DNA from: Aquimarina sp. AU58
Lineage (GTDB): Bacteria; Bacteroidota; Bacteroidia; Flavobacteriales; Flavobacteriaceae
NCBI RefSeq assembly: GCF_900312745.1
Contig: NZ_OMPD01000014.1
Span: 1,984,001 to 2,048,000 of the forward strand
Length of the DNA: 64,000 bases
Reading direction: 5' to 3'
Below the pieces are notes generated by a model that ran no database searches, was not told where the DNA came from, and saw only the letters and a list, made by a program, of their open reading frames with translations. Shown one piece after another: positions 1 to 7,834 of this stretch (position 1 is its first letter; every line of letters starts with the position of its first letter). Made by a program: the position numbers and the translations under genes.

Positions 1-1541
1 CCGTCTTTAGAAAACATAGGGTATTCGCCTTCTTCTGTTATTAGTTTAGCATTGCTACCAGAAGAAGACATGGTATAAATACCAGTATTTTTGGTAAAAC
101 TTAGACCTTGATCACTGTTTCCATCTTCTTTTCTGAAAGTAATCAAATTATTTGCAGCATTAAATACTGGGGTTCTATAAATTCCTTTTTTTGTGGTTAA
201 TTTGGTAGAAGTACCACCTGAAGCAGGAATTTTATGTATTGCTCCCAGGTTTTCATCATTCCAGGAGACATATACGATATGTTGGCCATCTCTAGAGAAA
301 CTAGGCTCAAACTCAAAATCGACAGATTGAGTAGTAAGGCGTTGTGGTTTCCCTTTGGGTAGATTTTTTCTCCATAAATGTCCAAGAGCACTAAATACTA
401 CTGTTTTACCATCTGGAGAAGTAACTACATTACGAATTACTTTGGAGGTAAACTTTTCGGGAGAAACCGGAGTGTTAAAATGCAAAGTTTCGGCAATTTT
501 GATAGTAGCATCTACCGTAAACGGAATATTAGTCACTTGTTGATCCTCTACATTAATTTTATTGATTTTTCCACCAGCCCAGAATATGATTTCTTTGTTG
601 TTAGGCATCCAACTAAAATTAGGGTATATTCCAAAAATCGCCCAAGCCTCCTGTTGATCTTTGTTTAGTTTATCATAGATTGGCCATTCTTCACCAGTTT
701 CGAGATTATGAATATACAATACCGTTTTGGTACGAACTCTTTTTACAAAAGCAAGTTTTTTGCCATCTCTGGATACTTGTGGTCGTGCTGCACCTCCTGG
801 TCCACCAGTAACAGTAATTGTTTTTCCCGTTTCGAATTCATATCTCTTAATAGCATAAATCTGTTTGTTTGGATCTTTATTATACTGAAAAAAGCCACCA
901 GGATACATATCCTCTGCATAGTACATATATTTACCATCAGGAGAAATATGAGGTTCATTAACATCCTGTTGATCATTTTTTCTTTTGGTTAACTGTAATC
1001 CAGAACCTCCCGTAATATGATACTGCCACATTTCACCTGCACCCAGAGAACGCTGAGAAGTAAAGTGTTTTCTTGCTACCAGATAATTGCCATCTGACAT
1101 CCAGACAGCATTGTTTAGTAATCTAAACTTTTCTTTGGTAATTTGTTTAGGCTTACTACCATCACTATTCATCACCCAAATATTATCGCCTCCACCGGCA
1201 TCACTGGTAAAAGAGATCTTTTTGCCATCAGGACTAAAACGAGGTTGTACCTCAAAAGGGATTCCTGTACGTAATACTTTTGCTTTTCCACCAGAAATAG
1301 GGATACTATAGATATCTCCCAAAAGGTCAAAAACAATAGTATTACCATCGGGACTAACATCCAGATTCATCCAGGTACCCTGATCTGTAGTAAACGTATG
1401 ATCTTTATAATTAAATTCCCCTTTGGGATTAGAAACATCCCATTTTTCTTCTTCTTTTTTGTTTTTTTTATCTTTTTGAGCTTGAGTATTGAAGATTAAA
1501 AATATCCCGATAACCAGGGTAGTGACAATATGTTTGTGCAT
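1..1541 (-). CDS. Amidohydrolase-type protein, N-terminal TolB-like beta-propeller part (partial)
   Basis: The reading frame is open from the ATG at 1541 to the left window edge, so the C-terminus is missing. An N-terminal signal peptide (about residues 1-21, ending in NTQAQ) is followed by a lysine-rich linker and repeated PD40/WD40-like blades with the typical S-P-D-G-K turns (SPDGNTIVF, SPDGKKISF, SPDGKYMYY, SRDGKKLAF, SPDGKTVVF, SRDGQHIVY). This sequence pattern (RSLGAGEMWQYHI, DVNEPHISPDG) is characteristic of flavobacterial exported proteins of about 1,000 residues that carry an amidohydrolase (imidazolonepropionase-like) domain after the propeller. That second domain lies outside the window, so the enzymatic part is inferred from the family, not seen. 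Confidence 0.8.
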   Translation of the reverse strand, partial: MHKHIVTTLVIGIFLIFNTQAQKDKKNKKEEEKWDVSNPKGEFNYKDHTFTTDQGTWMNLDVSPDGNTIVFDLLGDIYSIPISGGKAKVLRTGIPFEVQPRFSPDGKKISFTSDAGGGDNIWVMNSDGSKPKQITKEKFRLLNNAVWMSDGNYLVARKHFTSQRSLGAGEMWQYHITGGSGLQLTKRKNDQQDVNEPHISPDGKYMYYAEDMYPGGFFQYNKDPNKQIYAIKRYEFETGKTITVTGGPGGAARPQVSRDGKKLAFVKRVRTKTVLYIHNLETGEEWPIYDKLNKDQQEAWAIFGIYPNFSWMPNNKEIIFWAGGKINKINVEDQQVTNIPFTVDATIKIAETLHFNTPVSPEKFTSKVIRNVVTSPDGKTVVFSALGHLWRKNLPKGKPQRLTTQSVDFEFEPSFSRDGQHIVYVSWNDENLGAIHKIPASGGTSTKLTTKKGIYRTPVFNAANNLITFRKEDGNSDQGLSFTKNTGIYTMSSSGSNAKLITEEGEYPMFSKD

Positions 1542-1718
1542 GATGAGTGATTTATATGATCCGAAAATAAGGATTTATCATACAAAATATCTTAAAGTGA
1601 TGTTAAGGGAAATAGATGTTAATTTTGGAATATATTGATGTTGAGTAATTTATTACTTATAGATAGTTTTTTTCTTTTTATTTAGTGAAGTGATTTTTGC
1701 ACTATTTATAAAATTTTG

Positions 1719-2294
1719 CTACCAATTATCCCGGGATTTTATATTCGCTTCACAGCATTTAATAATTTCTACAATACGTTTATCACGGGTTTCTTGTCGT
1801 TTGGCTTGATTAATCCAGTAGAGGTAACTTTTACGGTAGCTTTGTGCAAAGTTTTGGTAGTTTTCAAAAGCCAAAGGATTTTGATCAAAGGCATGTTGTA
1901 AGTCTTTGGGAATGATACCATTTTCTACATCATCCAGAGCAATCCATGAACCGTTCTTTTTGGCTACTTCGATACTTATCAAACCACTTTGATGCATCAA
2001 ATCATTTTTGATAAGATCTATGATGTAGGTTTTATTTACTTTGCTCCAAACACTTTTGGGCTTACGAGGGCAGAAATATTGCCTGCGACGTTGATCATCC
2101 AGTCTTTTTACTGTAGAATCTATCCAACCATAACATAATGCTACTTTTACAGCTTCTTCCCATCGCATACTGGGTTGTTTGCTTTCTACTTTATAAAGTA
2201 TAAGATATACTCCCTGGGATTGATGGTGATTTTCATGAAGCCAGAAACGCCATTCCTGATCATTTTTAAAGTATAATTCGGGTTTGTCAGACAT
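1719..2294 (-). CDS. YdeI/OmpD-associated (OmdA) family protein
   Basis: A protein of 191 residues beginning MSDKPELYF. It has the family's pattern of an N-terminal segment with WRFWLHENH, a central WEEAVKVALCYGWIDS motif and a C-terminal helical OmdA region (DLQHAFDQNPLAFENYQNFAQSYRKSYLYWI) rich in aromatic and basic residues. The frame extends upstream to 2360, but I chose the ATG at 2294 because it has an AAGG sequence just upstream and matches where family homology begins. Members are cytoplasmic and have been linked to bacteriocin or stress protection, but the biochemical role is unknown. The gene is divergent from the ABC-F gene at 2427. Confidence 0.82.
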   Translation of the reverse strand: MSDKPELYFKNDQEWRFWLHENHHQSQGVYLILYKVESKQPSMRWEEAVKVALCYGWIDSTVKRLDDQRRRQYFCPRKPKSVWSKVNKTYIIDLIKNDLMHQSGLISIEVAKKNGSWIALDDVENGIIPKDLQHAFDQNPLAFENYQNFAQSYRKSYLYWINQAKRQETRDKRIVEIIKCCEANIKSRDNW

Positions 2295-2398
2295 AAAAAA
2301 AGACCTTGATAAAATTATGTTTTCAAGGTAATAATTTTTTGGAATACAATATATATTCAAAATATAATCAGATTCCTTTATGATGCCCTGCTTTTTTT

Positions 2399-2406
2399 TA
2401 GTTTTG
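2399..2406 (+). promoter_or_regulatory. Candidate -7 promoter element for the ABC-F gene
   Basis: TAGTTTTG matches the Bacteroidota TAnnTTTG consensus exactly and lies 21 bp upstream of the ATG at 2427. No clear TTG -33 element is visible at the usual spacing, so this is a single-element call. Confidence 0.4.
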
Positions 2407-2426
2407 CATTTTTAAATTAGAAAGAT

Positions 2427-4064
2427 ATGATTTCTGTAGACGGAATTGCTGTAGAGTTTAGTGGCGAAACATTATTTAGTAATGTTTCTTTTGTTATTAA
2501 TGAAAATGATAAAATTGCCCTAATGGGTAAGAATGGTGCAGGTAAATCCACTATGATGAAAATTATTGCTGGAGTGCAGAAGGCAAACAGAGGGCATGTT
2601 AGGTGTCCCAAAGAGGCAGTGATAGCATATTTACCACAACATCTATTAACAGATGATGACTGTACTGTATTTGAAGAAGCATTAAAAGCTTTTGGCGATA
2701 TTTTGGGAATGCAGGAAGAGATGGATAGATTAAATAAAGAACTCGAAACTCGTACTGATTATGAATCCAGCGAGTATATGGCAATTATCGAAAAAGTAAC
2801 TGATCTGGGAGAGAAGTTTTATGCGGTAGAAGAGGTGAATTATGATGCCGAAGTAGAGAAGGCGCTAAAAGGACTCGGGTTTAAGAGAGAAGATTTTACA
2901 CGACCAACCAGTGAGTTTAGTGGTGGATGGAGAATGCGTATAGAGCTTGCCAAAATCTTATTACAGAAGCCAGACCTAATCCTTTTGGATGAACCTACCA
3001 ACCATGTAGATATAGAATCTGTGATCTGGCTAGAGGACTTTTTGATTAATAAAGCCAAGGCAGTTATTGTGATCTCTCATGATAAAACGTTTATCGATAC
3101 GATCACTAATAGAACTATTGAGGTGACAATGGGAAGAATCTATGACTATAAGGCAAATTATTCACATTATCTGCAACTACGGGAAGAAAGAAGAGCGAAT
3201 CAAATAAAAGCATACCAGGAGCAACAAAAATTTATTGCAGATACCAAAACATTTATCGAACGGTTTAAAGGAACTTACTCCAAAACCAATCAGGTAAACT
3301 CACGGGAACGTATGTTAGAGAAGTTACAGATTATCGAAATTGATGAGATCGATACTTCATCTTTAAAACTTAGATTCCCAGCATCAGTTCGATCAGGAGA
3401 TTATCCTGTAATAGCAAAAGATTTATCAAAAAGTTATGATGAGCATGTTGTGTTTAAAAACGCAAATTTATCGATTTCGAGAGGAGAAAAAGTATCATTT
3501 GTAGGACGTAATGGTGAAGGTAAATCTACAATGATCAAAGCGATTATGGGAGAGATTGAATACGAAGGAACTTGTGACCTGGGGCATAATGTTAAAGTAG
3601 GATATTTTGCTCAAAATCAAGCAGCATTATTAGACCAGAACCTTACCGTATTTCAGACAGTTGATGAGGTAGCAGAAGGAGAAGTACGAACACAGATTAA
3701 AAATATTTTGGGGCAATTTATGTTTGGAGGTGATGATATCGATAAAAAAGTAAGTGTTCTTTCGGGAGGAGAACGAACACGACTGGCGATGGTTAAGTTA
3801 CTTTTAGAACCTGTTAATCTTTTAATTCTCGATGAACCTACCAATCACCTGGATTTAAAATCAAAAGATGTACTAAAAGAAGCTTTATTAAATTTTGATG
3901 GTACTTTAATTTTGGTTTCTCATGATCGTGACTTTTTACAAGGGCTATCACAAAAGGTATTTGAGTTTAAAGACAAAAGAGTAATTGAGCATTTTGAAAC
4001 CATAGATGATTTTCTTTCGAGAAACAAGATTGAAAACCTAAAAGAAATTGATCTTAAATCATAA
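2427..4064 (+). CDS. ABC-F family ATPase (ribosome-associated type)
   Basis: 545 residues with two ABC ATPase domains and no transmembrane segment. Domain 1 has Walker A GKNGAGKST (34-42), signature FSGGW (about 162) and Walker B LILLDEPTNHVD (about 185). Domain 2 has Walker A GRNGEGKST (about 359), signature LSGGERTRL (about 446) and Walker B LLILDEPTNHLD (about 465). A charged helical linker (about residues 240-305, with EERRANQIKAYQEQQKFI) joins them, as in ABC-F proteins that bind the ribosomal E site and relieve stalled translation or protect against ribosome-targeting antibiotics. Which ABC-F subgroup this is cannot be settled by eye. An AGAAAG ribosome-binding sequence precedes the ATG. 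Confidence 0.95.
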   Translation: MISVDGIAVEFSGETLFSNVSFVINENDKIALMGKNGAGKSTMMKIIAGVQKANRGHVRCPKEAVIAYLPQHLLTDDDCTVFEEALKAFGDILGMQEEMDRLNKELETRTDYESSEYMAIIEKVTDLGEKFYAVEEVNYDAEVEKALKGLGFKREDFTRPTSEFSGGWRMRIELAKILLQKPDLILLDEPTNHVDIESVIWLEDFLINKAKAVIVISHDKTFIDTITNRTIEVTMGRIYDYKANYSHYLQLREERRANQIKAYQEQQKFIADTKTFIERFKGTYSKTNQVNSRERMLEKLQIIEIDEIDTSSLKLRFPASVRSGDYPVIAKDLSKSYDEHVVFKNANLSISRGEKVSFVGRNGEGKSTMIKAIMGEIEYEGTCDLGHNVKVGYFAQNQAALLDQNLTVFQTVDEVAEGEVRTQIKNILGQFMFGGDDIDKKVSVLSGGERTRLAMVKLLLEPVNLLILDEPTNHLDLKSKDVLKEALLNFDGTLILVSHDRDFLQGLSQKVFEFKDKRVIEHFETIDDFLSRNKIENLKEIDLKS

Positions 4065-4237
4065 CGGTACGACTGTTATTACTTTGAAAAACCAATACAT
4101 CACTCATCAAGGCGCTATAAATAATATACGATCTATCAAAAAATCCGTTAGATTTGTAGACCAATAATCTGAATCTAATCAGAGAAGGTTAGTTTTTTTT
4201 GAATGATAAGAGTATCGATGTATAAAATATATGGCGA

Positions 4238-5098
4238 ATGGAAGTATTAGAAATCATATTATTGATTTTGGCATATTCCCTAATTATCATTGCATTATTT
4301 TTGGAAGTTATTTGCTATACAAAAAATATTGAAACGCTTGAAACTATATACTTTACGATTTCATTGCTTTTACTAATTGTTGCACTAACGGTCACCTATT
4401 TTTTTAAACCTTTCAACCATTCCGATAATACTAATATTTTTATTTTATTGGCGATGATATTGGTTGCGCTTACTACTCCTTTACATATTCTAGAAGAGAG
4501 ACGTCACACCATAAAACCTATTTTTAGAAAAGTACTAATAGCCTTTTCTGGAGTGCTAACCATACTTGTTATTGCGGGGCATTTTATTAAAATATTAAAT
4601 GTTTTACAGTATGTAGTAGCACTATTTTTAGGGATTTCTGTTATTTTATCTATGATTCTGATAAGAACGACCAAACCAAAAGTAAACATAGCACATCGTG
4701 AAAAAATGGAACGGTATATTGCTATTGCCGTCCTAATTATGATTCCACTTTCTTTATTAACCAATTATGCCGTAGACCTAAATGGGATAAACACGAAAAT
4801 AGGATTTACACTTCCATTGATTTTTATTGTACTTGCAGGAAGCAAATTATGGAGTGATATAGAACGCCTGTCTCTTTTTAAACCCAAAAATACGGTGAAA
4901 GAGCAAAACCTAATTAATTACTCCTTGACCAATAGAGAAAAAGAAATCGCTTTACTTCTTATTAAGGGAAATACATATAAGCATATATCAGAACAGCTAT
5001 TTATATCAATTCCTACTGTAAAAACACATGTTTCTAATATTTACAGAAAATGTAAAATAAATAACAGAATAGAGCTTATTTCGTTGTTATCTAATTGA
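4238..5098 (+). CDS. Membrane-anchored LuxR-type transcriptional regulator
   Basis: 286 residues. The first about 210 residues hold six or so hydrophobic helices (for example LEIILLILAYSLIIIALFLEV at the N-terminus and KVLIAFSGVLTILVIAGHFI near 95). The C-terminus (about 226-286) is a GerE/LuxR helix-turn-helix: LTNREKEIALLLIKGNTYKHI, then a recognition helix containing IPTVKTHVSNIYRK. This layout, a multi-helix membrane sensor joined directly to LuxR DNA-binding, is common in Bacteroidota regulators of unknown signal. It is followed by the outer-membrane protein gene at 5246 on the same strand, a possible target. Confidence 0.88.
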   Translation: MEVLEIILLILAYSLIIIALFLEVICYTKNIETLETIYFTISLLLLIVALTVTYFFKPFNHSDNTNIFILLAMILVALTTPLHILEERRHTIKPIFRKVLIAFSGVLTILVIAGHFIKILNVLQYVVALFLGISVILSMILIRTTKPKVNIAHREKMERYIAIAVLIMIPLSLLTNYAVDLNGINTKIGFTLPLIFIVLAGSKLWSDIERLSLFKPKNTVKEQNLINYSLTNREKEIALLLIKGNTYKHISEQLFISIPTVKTHVSNIYRKCKINNRIELISLLSN

Positions 5099-5127
5099 TT
5101 ACTCTTGTTTTTTGTCTCTAATACGGG

Positions 5128-5147
5128 TATCATACTTTTGTATGATA
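5128..5147. terminator. Hairpin after the LuxR-type gene
   Basis: TATCATAC TTTT GTATGATA, an 8-bp perfect stem with a four-base loop, 30 bp after the stop codon. It is AT-rich with only a short T-run downstream, so it may be a weak terminator or an operator for the next gene. Confidence 0.35.
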
Positions 5148-5245
5148 TTTAGAATAACCTGCTATTTAGTACAAATTCACTATTGTCGCAATATCGTTTG
5201 TTATCCATTTTTGCGGTATTATTTTCATAAACATAATACCAAAAC

Positions 5246-6550
5246 ATGAGACAAATTTTTCTAATGACTTTCGTTCTGTTCTATTCATTTAATGTATTGG
5301 CGCAAGGAGATATACCACCTACTACAGATAAAAAAAGATTAGATTTTGCCAAAACCTATTTTGAATTGAGTGGAAACTTGTTCCCATCATTTACAGGGAA
5401 ACGACTCTCGGGAAATGAACTTATTAGTTTTAAACACTCAGAAACTCTAAATACAACCTTATATTGGGGTGGCTTCCATTTCTGGGGGCATGCAGAATTC
5501 TACGTATCCTTTCCTTTAAAACAGTTTAATCTTAAATCGAATGAAGAAACAGATGTAGAATTTACACACTATACCGTTACCGGTGTCCGATTTTTGCCTT
5601 GGGCATATCGAGAAAAGAGACTCAGACCTTATGTTGGTGTTGGTTGGTCTGCGTTAGATTTTAAACAGATTGTAAAGCCACATGAAGATCAACCTAAACT
5701 TGAAAAAAACTTTGCATGGACTGCTGATGCCGGAGTATTGTATGGATACAAAAATTTTACGGCTAGATTAGGAGTCAACTATTATCCTGATAACGTATGG
5801 AATTATCCCATATCCAAAACCGAATTCCAGAAAATTAAAACTCCCAATTTTAGCTTACAACTAGGGCTACTCTATGCCATGGATCTTACCAAAGATAATG
5901 GAGACCCTACTATTAATAAAAGATGGAACAGCTATCCCGAAGTCTCAAGCCTGGGCTATAATGCTTCAAGTTTTGGTGATTTTTTTGCTGCTGTTGGACC
6001 CTCTGTTTCCTTTTCTCTTGCAGAATCTGAATACAACAATAGCGAATATCCTTATCTAAATAAAAAGCAGGCATCTGGTGGGTATTTTGATATTGCTTTG
6101 GGATATCAGTTTAATACTGCTAATATGTTTACCGCAGTATCGTTTAGAAATCCAAAATTTCAACAACAAGCGTATGAAACCAGGCAAACTATTAAAAAAA
6201 CTTCTGTAGCATTAGAAACAGCCAAATTTTTAACCGACTATACTGGTTTTGCCCCCTTTATCGGTTTAAATGTAGCCTATGATCATATCGAATATTCAGA
6301 AATTACAGATGAAGGAAACAAAAAACTAACATTTAATAAAATTGAACCCGGTATCACTATCGGATGGGATATCGTTCCCGGGAAATCTGAAGAGTATTTA
6401 ATTTTAAGAACAAATTTACGTTGGTATCCTCTCTCTTCATTCGAGGTAGATGGGAAAAAATTTAATTTTAATCAATTAGAATACAATTTGATACAACTTG
6501 TTTTTTATCCTGAACGATTTTTAAGATCTAAAAAGAACATTTTTAAGTAA
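5246..6550 (+). CDS. Exported outer-membrane beta-barrel candidate, function unknown
   Basis: 434 residues with a signal peptide (MRQIFLMTFVLFYSFNVLAQ). The mature part has many alternating hydrophobic/polar strands rich in Tyr, Phe and Gly (TLYWGGFHFWGHAEFYVSF, YVGVGWSALDF, GYFDIALGYQF, FIGLNVAYDH) and ends in strands NQLEYNLIQLVFYPERF. The pattern fits an outer-membrane barrel, and the sequence seems to contain two similar halves (each with a GVGW/GYQF-like strand followed by a fitted segment). I do not recognise a named family. It follows a LuxR-type membrane regulator on the same strand. Confidence 0.75.
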   Translation: MRQIFLMTFVLFYSFNVLAQGDIPPTTDKKRLDFAKTYFELSGNLFPSFTGKRLSGNELISFKHSETLNTTLYWGGFHFWGHAEFYVSFPLKQFNLKSNEETDVEFTHYTVTGVRFLPWAYREKRLRPYVGVGWSALDFKQIVKPHEDQPKLEKNFAWTADAGVLYGYKNFTARLGVNYYPDNVWNYPISKTEFQKIKTPNFSLQLGLLYAMDLTKDNGDPTINKRWNSYPEVSSLGYNASSFGDFFAAVGPSVSFSLAESEYNNSEYPYLNKKQASGGYFDIALGYQFNTANMFTAVSFRNPKFQQQAYETRQTIKKTSVALETAKFLTDYTGFAPFIGLNVAYDHIEYSEITDEGNKKLTFNKIEPGITIGWDIVPGKSEEYLILRTNLRWYPLSSFEVDGKKFNFNQLEYNLIQLVFYPERFLRSKKNIFK

Positions 6551-6621
6551 CCTAATAAAACTTTCTTTAGTACACGATAAAAAACAAACCAACAAATATT
6601 TAAAATTATACGTTTTATTAG

Positions 6622-6650
6622 ACCTCACAGGTTTTTAAAACCTGTGAGGT
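6622..6650. repeat. Perfect 14-bp-arm palindrome (intergenic repeat or bidirectional terminator)
   Basis: Arms at 6622-6635 (ACCTCACAGGTTTT) and 6637-6650 (its exact reverse complement) are separated by one base, followed by TTTG on the plus strand. It could terminate the barrel gene ending at 6550. The same kind of ACCTCACAGG palindrome is, to my knowledge, scattered through flavobacterial genomes as a short dispersed repeat. Confidence 0.6.
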
Positions 6651-6740
6651 TTTGATAATAAATTAACGATATACTTAATTGGATCAAGAATAGTTATTTT
6701 TTGTCATGTACTGAGAAAATTTCCATATCAGAAAGTATAC

Positions 6741-6775
6741 TGACATAGGGTTGTCATTCCTTCACTTTATTTTTA
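6741..6775 (+). promoter_or_regulatory. Operator/promoter module A upstream of the VOC gene
   Basis: TGACATAGGGTTGTCA (6741-6756) is a dyad with TGACA/TGTCA arms. A -7-like TATTTTTA box lies at 6768-6775, 27 bp after the dyad start. The same 17-bp sequence with the same 27-bp offset to a -7 box occurs at 9801-9835. The dyad sits where the -33 element would be, consistent with repression by a dimeric regulator. The regulator is not identified in this window. Confidence 0.6.
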
Positions 6776-6798
6776 CTTCAAAATAAATAAAAGTAGAA

Positions 6799-7140
6799 AT
6801 GAAAAATAATAAAATCAACTTTATAGAATTACAGGCATTAGATTTAGATGAAATCAAAAAATTCTATGGCAACACTTTTGGTTGGACGTTTACAGATTAT
6901 GGAGATCAGTATTGTGACTTCCACCAAGCGGGGATTGATGGAGGGTTTGCCAAAGTTGAAAAAATTAGTACAGGAGGTACTCTAGTCGTTTTATATCATG
7001 ATGACTTATCACATGCTTTAGAAAATGTACAAAAAAATGGCGGAAAAATATCTAAGGAAGTATTTTCCTTTCCTGGTGGGAGTCGATTTGAATTTATTGA
7101 CCCTAGCGGAAATAAACTAGCAGTTTGGACTGATAAATAA
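6799..7140 (+). CDS. VOC family protein (glyoxalase/bleomycin-resistance fold)
   Basis: 113 residues: a single VOC module pair, starting INFIELQALDLDEIKKFYGNTFGWTFTDYGDQY and ending FEFIDPSGNKLAVWTDK, the classic last strand of the fold. Family members bind metals or small molecules and act in detoxification or resistance; the substrate here is unknown. It is 22 bp upstream of the azoreductase-type gene on the same strand, so the two probably form one transcript under module A. Confidence 0.9.
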   Translation: MKNNKINFIELQALDLDEIKKFYGNTFGWTFTDYGDQYCDFHQAGIDGGFAKVEKISTGGTLVVLYHDDLSHALENVQKNGGKISKEVFSFPGGSRFEFIDPSGNKLAVWTDK

Positions 7141-7162
7141 ACATGATATAAAAAAATATACA

Positions 7163-7768
7163 ATGAAAAAAACATTAGTAGTAAGCTACGCGCCAAGAAA
7201 GGGATCTTATACAAAGCAATTGGTGGATGAATTTATTAAACTAGCCGATGGTAAAACAGAAATTACATTTTTAGATTTAGTAGCGTCACCACCAGATTTA
7301 TTGCTTGATGATAATCTAAATTTAATCCTTTATGGAGGGCAACCAGAATATACAGCTGAAGAAAAGAAAAGACTTTCTAATCATTTTCAATTAATACAAC
7401 ACGTATTAGATGCAGATCATATTGTATTGGCTTCTCCTATGTATAATTTCTCTTTACCAGCTACAGTAAAAGCCTGGGTAGATACTGTAGTAGTTACTGA
7501 TAAAACATTTGAAATTACCGAAGATGGTAGTTTTAAAGGGCTTTGTGAAGGAAAAAAAGCATTGATATTAGCAGTGGCTGGGGGTGATTACTCAGAAGAA
7601 ACGGTCCAGGAATATTTTTCTCCAACTATTAAAAGGAATTTTGAATTTATCGGGATCCCTTCTGAACAGATTTCTGCTTTTGGAGTAGCTCAATATCCAG
7701 AAAAAGTAGATACCATTATTTCAAATGCAAAAACTGAAATTTCGAAAGTAGTAGGGCAGTGGTATTAA
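7163..7768 (+). CDS. FMN-dependent NADH-azoreductase / NAD(P)H oxidoreductase family
   Basis: 201 residues of flavodoxin fold. It begins KTLVVSYAPRKGSYTKQLVDEF (phosphate-binding loop region), has DHIVLASPMYNFSLPATVKAWVDTVV, the FMN-contacting P-M-Y-N-F signature of AzoR-type flavoproteins, and ALILAVAGGDYS further on. Such enzymes use NAD(P)H and FMN to reduce quinones or azo compounds by two electrons. It lies downstream of the VOC gene in a likely two-gene detoxification operon. Confidence 0.92.
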   Translation: MKKTLVVSYAPRKGSYTKQLVDEFIKLADGKTEITFLDLVASPPDLLLDDNLNLILYGGQPEYTAEEKKRLSNHFQLIQHVLDADHIVLASPMYNFSLPATVKAWVDTVVVTDKTFEITEDGSFKGLCEGKKALILAVAGGDYSEETVQEYFSPTIKRNFEFIGIPSEQISAFGVAQYPEKVDTIISNAKTEISKVVGQWY

Positions 7769-7778
7769 ACCACTGTCC
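7754..7778 (+). terminator. Hairpin whose loop contains the azoreductase stop codon
   Basis: GGGCAGTGGT (7754-7763) pairs with ACCACTGTCC (7769-7778), one G-T wobble, leaving ATTAA as the loop; the TAA stop is 7766-7768. Only a short TGTTTGG run follows, so termination strength is uncertain. Confidence 0.5.
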
Positions 7779-7790
7779 TGTTTGGTGTAA

Positions 7791-7834
7791 CATAATTGAA
7801 AGTTTTTAATCTATATATAAAACTTTCAATTATG
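7791..7834 (+). promoter_or_regulatory. Perfect 16-bp inverted repeat that includes the M16 peptidase start codon
   Basis: Arm 1 at 7791-7806 (CATAATTGAAAGTTTT) and arm 2 at 7819-7834 (AAAACTTTCAATTATG) are exact reverse complements with a 12-base loop. The last three bases of arm 2 are the ATG at 7832. In RNA the start codon would be paired to a CAU in the first arm. This suggests translational control or mRNA 5'-end protection. Confidence 0.55.

Noticed and set aside
1-1541. Small frames on both strands over the first 1.4 kb
   Set aside because: They are shadows of the propeller-type gene, whose own frame is open across the whole interval.
2294-2360. Longer N-terminus of the YdeI-type protein
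   Set aside because: The extra 22 residues do not look like family sequence and the ATG at 2294 has a better ribosome-binding sequence.
7796-7831. TTG start for the M16 gene
   Set aside because: It would put 12 extra residues before the signal peptide and starts inside the first hairpin arm.
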